Source: Linyphia triangularis
Lineage: Eukaryota; Arthropoda; Arachnida; Araneae; Linyphiidae
Direction of reading: 5' to 3'
DNA: 64,000 nt
Assembly: GCA_963978545.1 (NCBI GenBank)
Contig: OZ021727.1
Span: 50,969,487 to 51,033,486, forward strand
The position numbers and the translations under genes were made by a program. Position 1 is the first letter of the stretch; each line of letters opens with the position of its first letter. This document shows positions 47,500 to 59,258 of the stretch, piece by piece. The notes beneath the pieces were generated by a model, which ran no database searches, was not told the origin of the DNA, and worked only from the letters and a program-made list of their open reading frames with translations.

Positions 47500-47512
47500 C
47501 TTCTTGTTTCAG
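47500..47512 (+). other. Splice acceptor before the MPV17L2-like coding exon
   Basis: CTTCTTGTTTCAG ends at 47512, 18 bp before the first ATG. It implies an upstream noncoding exon. The diverged duplicate has the same element at 62952-62964. Confidence 0.65.
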
Positions 47513-47530
47513 AAGACCAAATTCAGGAAA

Positions 47531-48127
47531 ATGACCATAATGAATTTCTATATTAGAAGAGCATTCCAGGTGACTGCATCAATCAGCAATTTAATGTTCA
47601 AGAAGCATCTTCTACTAACCAATGCAACTTTTTCCATGGCGATGGGTGTGGCCGGTGATCTAGTACAACAGCATTATGAAATACTCACGGACAAGAAAGA
47701 CCGGTGGAAACCAGTGAGGACTACTCATATGGGGGCTGCTGGCCTAACAACAGGTGTCATATCCCACTACTGGTACATAGTTATAGACATCTTTATACCT
47801 GGATCATCCATAAGAGCAGTTATCAAAAAAGTATTATATGATCAGATACTGTTTTCTCCAGTAAACTTGGCTGTGTATTTTGGGACTGTTGCCATCTTGG
47901 AAGGATCCTTGAATCAGTTAAAAGACGAATTGCTGGAAAAGGGATCCAAGATCTATACGGCAGAGTGGATTATTTGGCCACCAGCACAATTTATCAATTT
48001 TTATTTATTACCATTGAGATATAGAGTGTTTTTTGATAATTTTATTTCATTTGGGTTTGATATTTATTCTCCTTATGTAAAATATCGATGTAAATTAAAA
48101 AACGAAGATGAAGTAATTAATAAATAA
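47531..48127 (+). CDS. MPV17L2: MPV17-like protein 2 (Mpv17/PMP22 family, mitochondrial inner membrane)
   Basis: 198 codons from ATG 47531 (A at -3; a second ATG at 47540) to TAA. Mpv17/PMP22 proteins are small multi-helix membrane proteins; MPV17L2 acts in mitochondria and has been linked to mitoribosome assembly. The family signature is clear: GVAGDLVQQ at 39-47, HYWYIVID at 79-86, DQILFSP at 104-110, and the hallmark WIIWPPAQFINF at 146-157 followed by RYRVFF. Length is close to the human protein (206). The usual W in the last motif (WD-YLS) is F here. The coding region is one exon, unlike the multi-exon vertebrate gene. The ORF could begin upstream at non-ATG codons, but those lie in the intron. 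Confidence 0.95.
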   Translation: MTIMNFYIRRAFQVTASISNLMFKKHLLLTNATFSMAMGVAGDLVQQHYEILTDKKDRWKPVRTTHMGAAGLTTGVISHYWYIVIDIFIPGSSIRAVIKKVLYDQILFSPVNLAVYFGTVAILEGSLNQLKDELLEKGSKIYTAEWIIWPPAQFINFYLLPLRYRVFFDNFISFGFDIYSPYVKYRCKLKNEDEVINK

Positions 48128-49789
48128 GCAATTTTATTTTAAAATCAATGCTTTTGGGGTTTCTTTAGACTAAAAATTGAAGGCTGTGAATACAGACTTA
48201 TTTAACTTTTTAAAGATGTTTTTATTTGTCAGTTTCAATAACATAGCCAAAAGCAAAATTTAACTCCTTTCTTACCAACTATAATTGCACAGTACAAAGT
48301 AAAATATAATAAGTACAAAGAATTGATTGCAATGGTATATAATTTAATATGTTCACAAAGCTGCCAAAGGATAAGCTTTATAATTTTTCAATATATTTTA
48401 TAAAATTTCATTTTTCAAGCATAAATTCCAGAGAATAACTTGTATGTACTAACAAAAATTTAAAATATTTGCCAGTATAAAATGTTCTTGAATCAAGAGA
48501 AATACTCAATGCTTTATTTCATAAAGCTCTTTTGAAAATAAAGTTACCAATACCGATATATTTTGAAATGTTTTGATTTGTCAATGCATATAGATTTTTA
48601 AACAGTGTTGATAATAGTTTGTTCAAACAAATCTTCCTGCAAGCAACAATGAACTAACTTTTCTTTAGAAGTAAAAATTGGAAAATTAAACTGTTCAAAT
48701 GCTAGGTTTTACAAACTAGTTAGATCAAATATTGTTTTTATTGAATTAAATTGAGTTTGTAAATGTTCTAGCTTTTTTATGGCACGCTAATTCCCTTCCT
48801 TTGAAGATGTTTAATTTTTAAGACAGTTTACTTTTATTGAATTGTTAAATTTTTTACTTTTATTTGGAACAATTTTAAAGTTAATTATGCTTCTAGCACA
48901 TGCAGCAGCATTACCTTTTTTTTTTTTTGTACTGGGTCATCACAACATTTATAGAGCTTTGAGTATTTGAGACTTTTTTACATGTTTATATTTGAACTGC
49001 AGGAAATTTACACTCCTAGAAGTTTTATTTTTTGGATATGAATCTTTTTTATCCTTTGAAAAGTTCAGGTAGAATTGTATACCAACTTTTGGTTATTAAC
49101 ATGCTATAATAAATTTATAGTTTTTACCTATTTAGTTGTAGAGAATGAAATTCTTGTGTTTGTTCCATGTGGTTTATTTTCAAATTCTGAAATAAAATCT
49201 CAGGTTGAGCTTGAACAAGATTTGATGAGAAAATGGAATAGGGAATGCTTGGACATTTTTATTTCGATCTATGACGTGCATTTCGAATGTAGTCATTTTG
49301 ATATCTTTCAATCCTCATACTTTTTCATTAAAGGGTTTGACCACAAAAATGCATCTAATGTTTGGTTCATTCAATAATAGTCCCTGTAAATGCATTCATA
49401 TGAAAATTAATTATACTACATTAATAAAATTATACACATTGGTTTTATTTAAACAAATTTCTTCCGTCTGAGCTTATTGAAATAATCTCTAGGACAAAGA
49501 ATGGCAAATCAAACTCCCCATTAAATTTTTCAATAAGTACTGCATTAATTTCATTGAGATTTTTGTATTGTACTTAATGCTTTAATCACTGCATACTAAA
49601 TCCATGACAGAGTTTTATGTACAGTTTTTGTCTTTTCCCACTTTATATGACAAAATATATTGGTTAAAAAAATAAATTGAATTCAAAATCCATGAAAGAA
49701 TAAAAAAATATTCCCCTGTAAATTTGTACTGTTTAAAGTATTGTAGTGCCAATTTTTTTTATTGATACAATAGTTGTAGTCCTACAAAC
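48128..49789. other. 3' flank of the MPV17L2-like gene
   Basis: AT-rich; AATAAAG lies near 48537. The 100-codon frame at 49075-49377 is not protein-like in its surroundings and is not called. Confidence 0.4.
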
Positions 49790-50030
49790 ACCTTAATGGT
49801 AGGACACATGGTCACTACTAACCTGCACATCAAATTTAAACATCCTAGGTCAGTTATTTCTGCAGTTATGCTGACCACATACCAGACATTTTTTCTTGAC
49901 AACTTTTTTTGAAAATAGGATGTTCCAAAACGTTGAGAAATGAAAAAAAAAATAAAAAAATTTGACCGAATGTTATACTTTCATTATCCTATATATACAT
50001 ATGGGTAATTGAAAGTAAAAAATAGTCAAT
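49790..50030 (+). repeat. Interspersed repeat, copy 1
   Basis: Shares with 51110-51395 an ordered set of motifs: AGTTATGCTGACC, a CAGACA segment, a long TTTTT run, GAAATG-AAAAAAA, TGACC-AATG, TACTTTCATTA and a terminal CATATGGGTAATT. The two copies are in the same orientation. The family is not identified. Confidence 0.6.
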
Positions 50031-50755
50031 ATAAGTTATGTTCATAGCTGGAAAATTATTTTTATTGAAAGAAAAGCCAAGATTGTACAGGGAGGTAGAA
50101 TTTTGCAAATTTAACATTGCCGCAAATGAAGTTAACATTTTTCACTGGCATGTTCTTCAAAACTGAATATATTGAAAAAAAATTTAGTTTGAGACATCTT
50201 GATTACACAGACATCTTGTTATAAATAATTTTTTTTTTTTCAATGGGAATAAAAATAAATGTGTGTTAATTATCCATTGACCTTGCTTATCAGGAAATAA
50301 TTATAAGCAGTTAGGCTAGTTAAATTTCTTTTTACTTAGCTAGCAAATTTTGAACTCCAAAATTATCACTAATTATTAGTAAATTTACTAATTGCTAGTC
50401 AACTGATTATTTTACAAATTTTATTAAATGTAGATTAGGATCGCAAATGAAGATGGAATTTCTACGGTAAAAAAATCTCCCATAAATAGCAAACCCTGTT
50501 GTGCAATGCACAATTGAGGGGAAAAAATGCTCAAATAAACTACATCTGATGATGCGAGGTAAAGCCAGAGAGAGAGTTCAAAATAAGCTGCACCGTTGCC
50601 ATAGGAACAACTGGTAGTATGGAATCTCCGTCCACGCTAAATGTATTCAGAGCTGTAAGCAGCCCTTTACGAATTTCGCAACTTCGACTGTACTTATAAA
50701 GGTTCTTACTGATTGGCTTATGTGTGAGCGAATCGAGATGTGAGGGTGGTATGGG
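50031..50755. other. Spacer without recognised features
   Basis: Nothing recognised. A GC-richer stretch at about 50560-50760 may be part of an unidentified repeat. Confidence 0.35.
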
Positions 50756-50896
50756 CGATAAATGCTACATTATCCATTATTTTTCGATAAATACTACATT
50801 ATCCATTGTTTTTCGATAAATACTACATTATCCATTATTTTTCGATAAATACTACATTATCCATTATTTTTCGATAAATACTACATTATCCATTGT
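50756..50896 (+). repeat. 29-bp tandem repeat, five copies
   Basis: The unit CGATAAATACTACATTATCC plus ATTATTTTT repeats five times with few changes (one TGC, two TTG variants), the last copy shortened. Confidence 0.9.
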
Positions 50897-51109
50897 TGCA
50901 AACGAAACAGAGGAGGGTGATGCTCAATGGAAGAAAACTCACTGTTAAAGAAGTACGTGCGACCCATCTTTTTACGCCTTTATTGCGTTTCTACAGAAAT
51001 TTTGAAGGTAGGAATGTTTAACATATTTTAAGAGACGTTATCACATCGATTTTGATCAAAACCGTTCGAGCCGTTTTTTAGCAACTGCTGAGAAACATAA
51101 ATTTTTTAA

Positions 51110-51395
51110 TTGCAACTACCTTATGTGCATGCGTAATTTTGACGAAATAACAGGTCTCTAACCCGTATACAAAAGTTGAACATCATAGATCAATCCGCTC
51201 GGGAGTTATGCTGACCGCAGACAGACACACGGACACTTTTGCAGATTTTTTTTAACTTGGCACTTTCTGGAACTTATAGAAATGAAAAAAAAATCGTAAT
51301 TTTCTTTTTTTCTGACCAAATGCATTGCAATACTTTCATTACAATATGAATGTTAACATATGGGTAATTAGAGTAAAAACTAGTAGCCAAATAAT
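51110..51395 (+). repeat. Interspersed repeat, copy 2
   Basis: Second copy of the family at 49790-50030. It includes GAGTTATGCTGACCGCAGAC at about 51210 and ends at ATATGGGTAATTAGAGTAA. Confidence 0.6.
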
Positions 51396-52595
51396 GCTGC
51401 TCTTCGGCGTACTAAAATGAAAAAAGTAACAGGAAAAAGTATAGTTTAACTTGCCGCAATTTTTATTTTGCCAGCTTCAAATAAATTTGCTGGTGCTCGT
51501 TTCTGTGGCGATCAGTGGTCGAAAACGTAAGTGCAGCCGGAAACATCCAACTCCCCCTCAACCACACACACTTTTCACAATCATGTACAATCACACTTGA
51601 ACTTTTTTTTTTTTTTTTAAATGTTCATGTTTTTGCACCTAAAAGTACATAATTAGTAATGACGTTTAAATGAAAAAAATTCAGGTTTTTTTTTCAAGGG
51701 GCAAAGAAAACAAATTATGGTTGGAAATTGTTTGTAATATTATTCTTAATGTTATGTACCTCCATTTAGTTTTTCGAAATTTTTTTTTTTTTTAATATAG
51801 TATTTTTTAACATTGAAAGTCGAAAAAATCGCAATTCTTCTAAAAACTTAGAGGGAAAATTGAGACTGTAACCAAAATGATTTTAATTTTCAGATTAAAT
51901 TTAGAAAGAAAAAAAAAGATTATTAATTATTTGAATCTAAGAAACCATGTTTTTAGTTTCGAAGGTTCAACTAAATAGGTTAAGTCGAATAGCATGTATA
52001 AGCTTCTTCCACTGGAGTCGGACATATGTTCCAAGGGCATATGGTAGGGGGGGGAGGGGGGGGGGGCGAAATAAGGAACAAAATTAAAGTAATTAGTGGT
52101 TATTATTGGTTGACGTTTGTGCTTTTAGCTTTCAAAAATTAAAAATATGTTGATGGCACCAGGGGGTACCGTGAAATTAATATATGGGTGTTTAATGAAG
52201 GTGTGGCCTTGACGTTTTATAAGTAGCTCTGTTAATTCAGTTGGTGAGCTTCTTGAATAGTTGTGTATCTGCGATCCTCTGCATTTTGCTGTTCTGGGAT
52301 CTTAATTTTTGTCATTAAGTTAACGGCATTCATAATGAAGAGATAAAACTTCGATTCAAACCATAGAGTAAATAGGGTTGTTAGTGACAGTGCAGAAGTT
52401 GGCTGTGCCTGTAACAATGTTTCTTCTGACATCGCAAATTCCAGTACTGTTGATCCAGTATCAATTATGCAGGACTTAAAGAAAAAATTTAAAATAAAGA
52501 AAAACAAACAAGGAAAAAAGCGGAACAAATAAAGAAAAAATTTCGCTTGTAGATAATGTATGGAAACCTCAAACTTAATACAAATGTCCTTCTTC
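51396..52595. other. Spacer with homopolymer runs and a G-rich tract
   Basis: Poly-T runs occur near 51605 and 51780. The G-run at 52047-52066 (8 G, A, 11 G) could form a quadruplex. The 98-codon minus-strand frame at 52232-52528 has a somewhat protein-like C-terminal half but matches nothing I recognise. Confidence 0.4.
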
Positions 52596-52597
52596 TA

Positions 52598-54051
52598 CAC
52601 TGGTCTGCAAAATTAAAGGATATTTAAGTTTTTCCTTAATAACTTCTCAGTGGAGCAGCAGAGACACATGAAAATCCCATCAAAGAGACATCTTTTTGTA
52701 ATATATCTATAAGTAAAACAACTCAGTCGCAAATTGAAATGAAAAGTGTACAGTGGGAGCATATGCAAAAGCATGGAGTACTATTAGTGTGAGATATGAT
52801 CTCCTTTGTCATCAGAGTGTTTGCCTTACACTGTATTCTCATACTTAACATGAATTTCTTGATGAATTCTAGTGGATAAATTGCTCATCTCACCTCTTGA
52901 ACTATTTACAAGTGATGGAAAGTTCCTAATACATTAAATCTTTACACAAATGCATATCGCAGAAGCGTCCCACACATTGTTTGATGAAATTTAGATTAGA
53001 GGAGTGATCTGTCTTACTTATAGGGGTGATATTTATATTTTAAATCGTTTATCCAAAGCAAAAGTGGAATAAAATTTGCCACAAGTATCAATAAACACTA
53101 TTTAGAAACCAATATTCCAATATTAAAGACTTGTTTAGGTCAAGTTAACGTAGTTACAGTGAAAAAGTCGAATTTAATTATCTTTTGCGCTCTTGGGAAA
53201 TTTATTAAATCAATTCAAAATATTGCACCCAGAGACTAAATATTTTTAACATAGTATATTCTTTACCGAAAATAATTTTTTCAGCCTCGTGATTAATATT
53301 GGACATCAGAGGTTCGGTAGAAAGGTGGGAACACGATATTACATTGGTAAATGCCAATTCAAGCTAACGATTTGATAGGAAAAGAGTTTTAGTCTTTAGG
53401 TGCAATGTGTAGAATTTGTTTAATAAGCTCCCCCTTCCCCAAGAGTGCAAAAGATAAAAATTAAATTCCACTTTTCTTACTGTAATCACGTTAACTACAT
53501 CTAGACAAGTCTTTAGTTGTGAAATATCAGTTTCTAAATTGTGTTAATTGATACTTATGGCAAATTTCATCCCACTTTTGCTTTGGATAAATGCCGATTA
53601 AAAAATATGAATGTCGCCCCTATATGTAAGCCAGATCATTCCTCCGATCCAAATTTCATAAAACGTGTGAGAAGCTTCTACGATAAGCATTGTGGAAAGA
53701 TTTAATGTATTGGGAACTTTCCATCACTTGCAAACAGCTCAAAAGATGAGACGAGCAATTTAGCCACTAGAATTCATCAAGAAACTCATGTTAAGTATGA
53801 GAATACAATACCAAGTAAACACTCATGACATCAGGGGAAATCATATCTCACACTAAAGGCCAACTTCTTGAGTTGCGTGATTTTTAATGTAAATGCATCT
53901 GTATAACTGCACATTAATGGTACTCCATTCCTTTGCATATACATCTTTATTAAAGATGTCTCTTTGATGTGAATTTCATGTGTATATATGCTTCTCCACT
54001 GATATATTATTAGGGAAAAACTAAAATAACCCTTAATTTTGCTGACTAGTG
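52598..54051. mobile_element. Tc1-type foldback palindrome, copy 1 (about 1.45 kb)
   Basis: Left end TA|CACTGGTCTGCAAAATTAA; right end complementary (CACTAGTCAGCAAAATTAAG). The arms are long and reach a shared centre near 53320 (motif GGACATCAGAGG), so nearly the whole element is an inverted repeat. No ORF. The ends resemble those of the Tc1 element at 59259, suggesting mobilisation by a Tc1-like transposase. Same family as 61371-62906. Confidence 0.8.
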
Positions 54052-54054
54052 TTA

Positions 54055-55704
54055 CAATTCTAGTTCAAACCTAACTAGAACTTATCAAATTAAATGGCTA
54101 GAATAATTTGAGAGGTTAGCTTTTATTCTGAAGAAAAAGCCGGATCTTTTTGTAAATATTGCGTAATATTTTTGACCTCTCAAACTATAGGAAAAGGAGT
54201 TCACCTAGTAACAAAAGGGTATTATAAACAGAGGCTTTTAGTAATTTAAAAAAAGTGACAATTTTCGATCACTGCTGAAGATACAGAGCTAAAGGTAGAG
54301 ATAATAACCATAAAGACACTTAATGAACAAATAGGGTTCTATTAAAAAAAAAAAAAATAAGTAAAAAAGCAGGGGAGAGAAGGAAATAATATTAGCGAGA
54401 ATGCAATTAAATGTTAAATGCGCACGTTTTGTAAAATAACCCATTGTCATATATTTAACAGATTAATTCACTTCAGTTATAAAAATAAACTGGAATTAAA
54501 AAAAATAATAATAACTAAATAGTTTTTGTCCCAATATTTCGCTAAAAACCACTTGAAAACTATCCTTAATCATTGAATGATAGTTAAAATAAAAAACAAG
54601 CGCAAATATCGGTAAATTTGATTGTATTGCCCCTTTTAAACCTATATCCGCCACTGATATGTGATATGTTCCTATACTAATGTTTATATTTAAGCTATTC
54701 CATTGTGATAATGTTACTCAAGAACTTTTGAATGATAAAAGAGCACTTGGTAGTTTTCTGTGCGTGCTTTTCCTTATAAATGCGAAAGTCACATAAAATG
54801 GTCATTTTACTTAATATTCCATTTTGTTTGGAATGCTGTTTATTAAGAATAATATATGGTTTTATTCGGCTTATTATGTTCAATTTTATCTTCATAGTTA
54901 TTTTTTAAGTGCTTTTAAGGCATAACACCATTAAAAGGTAATGCGTCTGTAGTGAATTCTTTCGCGATAAAAGTACGTAATGCAGAAGTAAAACTCAAAG
55001 ACATATTAGAGCCAAACACATATCTATAGCCGGAAAATTCAACGTGACGTTCGTCTCGAGAGTAATTTCGGTTTCTTGAGGTGATCATCAAAAGTCCATA
55101 TAGGAAATGCAAATTTTCAAATAGTATGTTTATTATTTTTGATTACTAATAATTTCTGGCTATACATATTCAGTTGTTATCGTGTTCCAGTTTAATGCCG
55201 AATTTGAAGTGAGAATTACATTCATTTGTGAACAAATTCTTTTTGTTATTATTTTAATCCAAGGGTATTTTTTTCAATTGGTCAAAAGTGTGGTCCGGTG
55301 TCCATCCCCACTCAATGTTTGGGTATGTGCAGGAAAAACATTGTGTGCATGGGCAAACGCCTGCTTGTATAAAATGAGATATATGCTGATGTTGTTCAGT
55401 TGTATAGATGTTTTATAAAATTCAAATTAAAAAAAAAGCTACTTTATTATGGGCTTGGACTTAAGGTCTAGGGTAAACTGTACATTGGCCTAAGCCGATT
55501 ATTTGATATTAGATTAGGAGAAGAGTTGACACACTTTCAAACATATGATTTTTTATTTAATAATTACAATGCAAGTTACATATTTGGAAGACACATACAT
55601 AGATAAGTATATGAAAGTAATATAAATATAGCTATCGGAAATAGCAGCACAATTTCAATGGCGGCATTGTTTAATGTTTATTGATAATCTCATATTCGGT
55701 CTCT

Positions 55705-55738
<34 letters not shown>

Positions 55739-56127
55739 TTTCTACATCATATACATTATCACAAATCTCTCTGTATAACTCCGATTATAAAATTAAATTT
55801 TCTGATTATCCAATTCATGTACTACATGTTCATCTCAAACCTCTCTAATATACTCAATTTTTGTTATTAACGTTGTATAATTTTTCCATGTTCCTATTTT
55901 ACGTATAAACTATATCTGCATTTGTTGAGTTTTCATACAGATACGTAAGCAAAACATTCAGATTTGCTTAGAAACCATGATTTTGTTAAAAGGGAAAATA
56001 TATCATGTGTTTAAATCTTACTCCAGTTCCATTAAACATTGCTTCATAATGTTTGGAAAAGATAATTAAAATTGCAACAGCAGCTTTTTTAATTTATTTT
56101 TAATCAGTTATCATTGGTGAGCCATAT
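54055..56127. other. AT-rich spacer
   Basis: No gene recognised. A poly-T tract of about 29 lies at 55707-55735. Confidence 0.4.
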
Positions 56128-56294
56128 ATCCAAAATCGGACAAAATTCAACTATGGGAACACCCCAAAAAAAGGATTTCAAAATGACAAATTCCATGCCA
56201 CGTGATGGTGATGCCTGAACCCAGTTTTTCTCGATCAGTACCTCCTCAACTATGATATTTTAATCACGGATGTTAACTTGAACACAGCAAAATA
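56128..56294 (+). repeat. Repeat with an inverted partner at 58410-58551
   Basis: Starts ATCCAAAATCGGA and ends GAACACAGCAAAAT. The partner at 58410-58551, reverse-complemented, shows the same order (AATCGG-AAAATTCAAC-ATGGGAACACCCC, CCA-GTGATGG, TACCTCCTCAA). It could be a dispersed repeat or the ends of one 2.4-kb element. Confidence 0.6.
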
Positions 56295-56777
56295 GTAGGT
56301 TATTGTGCTTAGAATTGTATAGAACTTTTTAAAAAAGCAGGGCATAGCATTTCACCGGTAAGAACTTAATCCATTTTTTTATGAATTATTATTCGTTTTG
56401 ATTAATTTTTTTATGTGACGCAGTAAGAAGTTGTGCAATCTTAGGAGTTAAAAGTAAATTGGTTTAGCCAGCTAATTTATTTTTCTTAAAAAAAATTGTA
56501 AACATTGTGTATTTTTATTATTAAGGTCATTATAGGCCATGTATTTTGCCTGTATGTGATGTAATTTGAGATGAAAGAAATTATGTGTACTTCTCAAAGT
56601 ATTACATTACCTTAGCACGTTTTTTCCGTCGGTGTATCCTGATCATGATCCTGATGCCTCGTGGCTTCAGATTTCAGTTGGTTGTTTTCAGATTAGCTGG
56701 CGCCGTCTGCAACACGAGGGCTATAATGCGCCGAAACATTCGTCATTTGACAAGCCAACATACATTTACAAACACCC

Positions 56778-56858
56778 ATGCCTTACACGGGACTCGCACC
56801 CGCAACCTCGCGGTCTAGAAGCTAGTACGCTAACCACTATACCGTTTGGTCGGCTACT
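56778..56858 (-). ncRNA. tRNA-derived SINE head (fragment)
   Basis: Reading the minus strand: GGTATAGTGGTTAGCGTACT (box A region, about 56815-56834) and GGTGCGAGTCCCG (box B, about 56786-56798). These are the internal polymerase III promoter parts of a tRNA. The anticodon and acceptor stems do not pair, so it is a tRNA-derived SINE and not a functional tRNA. The body probably extends to lower coordinates. Confidence 0.65.
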
Positions 56859-57042
56859 TCAGATTAAAGATGTAAAACTGTGTGATGCCTGTGGAAATCC
56901 TTAGCATTTGTCAAACTGATGAAAGAGACAGAGCTACCCTTTGTAGCACAAATATTTTGCTCTCATTCATGCCTAACATTCAGAAATCATTGTCACTGGT
57001 AGAAAAGCAATGTTCGTTTGTACGACTGCGGTTATTGGATAG

Positions 57043-57089
57043 CAGGTGCAGTTGGTCTGTGCAATGATTGCACAGATCAACTGCACCTG
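57043..57089. repeat. 23-bp near-perfect hairpin with a one-base spacer
   Basis: The left arm begins CAGGTGCAGTTGG and pairs with the right arm ending CAACTGCACCTG; one mismatch (a G-U pair in RNA). The spacer is effectively a single base. It could be a young palindromic duplication or a small hairpin. Confidence 0.8.
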
Positions 57090-58409
57090 TAAATGTTAGT
57101 ACTAAAGATAACTACAGCAAAATCATTTCTTGCAACGGAACGTCTAGCCCCAACTGATTCTTCAACTTTTAAAGTCATTCTGAGCTTTCTAATTTTTTTT
57201 ATACTCATTTTATAACAAAAACTTGATTTAATATTTCACGGATATTCATTCAACGATACCGATTCTAACCAATTGCTTGAAATGCAAGCGTAATGACCTG
57301 CCCTGTTAAACAGCTTGTGGAATGTGCCAAATCAATGGATGTGAAAACAACAACTATGAATACGATGAAAACGAATAGAAGATTTTTTTTTACACATTTC
57401 TGACATTAAACTAAATTTTAAGAAATAATTTAAGATATATGTACTATATAAGATATGTATGTTGTTTACGATATGTATACTGCTTAAAATACGTCCTGTA
57501 TACGATGTGTACTCTTTAAAATATGCTGTTTGAGATGTGTACTGTGTAAATATGTTTAAGATATTGTGAAAATAAGACTATAGTTTCACACAAAACATGC
57601 ATTACATTGCTTTTGGCTTAATTTGAGAAAAACCCCTCCATCATTTTGAATTTACTTTACTGATTATATATATTTTAATTAAATTAAAGAAAAGTGCCTT
57701 TTTTTAAAATTGCACAGAATATAAATACACTTATAATCGCCGAGAATACATCTTTGAAAGGAGTTATCCAGAAAAAATTTAATTTCTAATTGCAGTTTTA
57801 AAAACAGAATTTCGAAATTTTGATTAGTTTTTTTTAGTAAATTTTCTTAATTAATTAAAAAAATTTTTTTACAAAACGACTTCTAATAGGGCTACAGCTC
57901 AGAAATATTCAACATAAGTAGTTTTGGCCTTCTGATTGGACTTATGAAAAACAGAATTTTAAATTTTTATTTAGCTATTTTTTAATTAATTTTTTTAATT
58001 CATTAAGTATGAAATAGAATTTAATGACTATAATAAGAGAGTTCCACAGAGTGGCCACAGAACACGAAAAATCTGGAAATCGGGAATTTAAGAAAAAAAA
58101 AAGAAAAAAAAATCATTTTGCATGTCTTTATTTTATGGATATCATCTAAAAACTCGACAAGAATCTTAAAATGGTATTTTTATAAAAAAGTTTTTGCTTT
58201 GATGCTTTTCATACAATTTGTTTTTCATAGTTCAAAATAAAACAGTTCTTGCTAGGAAGGGTTGCTACATTTGGCGAAGCATCTATGTTTAATTATTCTC
58301 ACTCCAACTCCCCCACTGAATAATTTAAACTGAGAATTGAATTAAGTTTCTAAGTCTTTCAAAGCGTGGTTTTGATAAGGGTTTTGTTAGAATGTGTGCT
58401 AATCTTACA
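57090..58409. other. AT-rich spacer
   Basis: A degenerate short-period repeat (AGATATGTATACT-like) lies at about 57430-57560. Nothing else recognised. Confidence 0.4.
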
Positions 58410-58551
58410 ATTTTGCTGTGTTCACGTTAAAATCCATGATCAAAATACTAGGTTTGAGGAGGTGCTGAGCGGGAAAATCCCCATCACATGGCATTTTGAA
58501 ATATCCGTTTTTCGGGGTGTTCCCATGGTTGAATTTTTTCCGATTTTGGAT
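58410..58551 (-). repeat. Inverted partner of the repeat at 56128-56294
   Basis: See 56128-56294; about 80% similar by eye. The 69-codon ORF at 58366-58575 is a by-product. Confidence 0.6.
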
Positions 58552-59256
58552 TTGCTGTTCAGCAATGATTGCTGATTAAAAAAGCTTTTGTTACAATTTT
58601 GATCATTTCAATCACAAATTACCTTTTCAATATGAGCCGAAGTACAAATTCTGTGATTTTTGTGTTATTGTAGATTATGTTTTGAAAGCCCCTTCTCAAT
58701 TGAACCATAGTATATAGTACTTAACCATACCATAGTACTCACAAAAAATATTCTTAAACAAGAGTTACAACAAAACGTTATATGAAGAGTTCAATGGGAG
58801 TATGATTTCATTTTTGAACTCTTCTATGAAGTTGCTCAATTAAGACTTAGGCTAATTCAGTCTCGATGCACATAATTATTGGACTCTTTGTTAAAAACAT
58901 AAAATTGCATTTCAGGATCAAACATTCGCATTGAAGCCTTGTTCACTCAATTCTTGTATATGAGGCTACGAAAAAATGATTGGGAAAAAAATATAAAACG
59001 TCAATAATTCTCAGGTGCATCTTGTGAGAATAAAAATAGGATTCCCCAAAACAATTTTTTTTATAGATACCTATGTTAACCTATTAAAATATTAAATAAT
59101 TAGTTTTAAGATTAAAAAGATATTTACTTTCTTGCTTACTACGTAGAATATAGTATTCATCTCCACTATTTATTTAGGATTCAAATTATTTCTATCAATA
59201 TCTCTAATATTCAGGTACAGCTATATCATTCACATTTTTGTTTAGTTGGCGATACA
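58552..59256. other. AT-rich spacer
   Basis: No feature recognised. Confidence 0.4.
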
Positions 59257-59258
59257 TA

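Noticed and set aside
49075..49377. 100-codon frame downstream of the MPV17L2-like gene
   Set aside because: AT-driven composition, no domain, no splice context.
52232..52528. 98-codon minus-strand frame as a gene or transposon fragment
   Set aside because: No recognised motif; the N-terminal half is Phe/Ile-rich AT sequence. Too weak to call.
56778..56858. A functional tRNA gene on the minus strand
   Set aside because: Box A and box B are good, but the anticodon and acceptor stems do not pair, so a tRNA-derived SINE is more likely.
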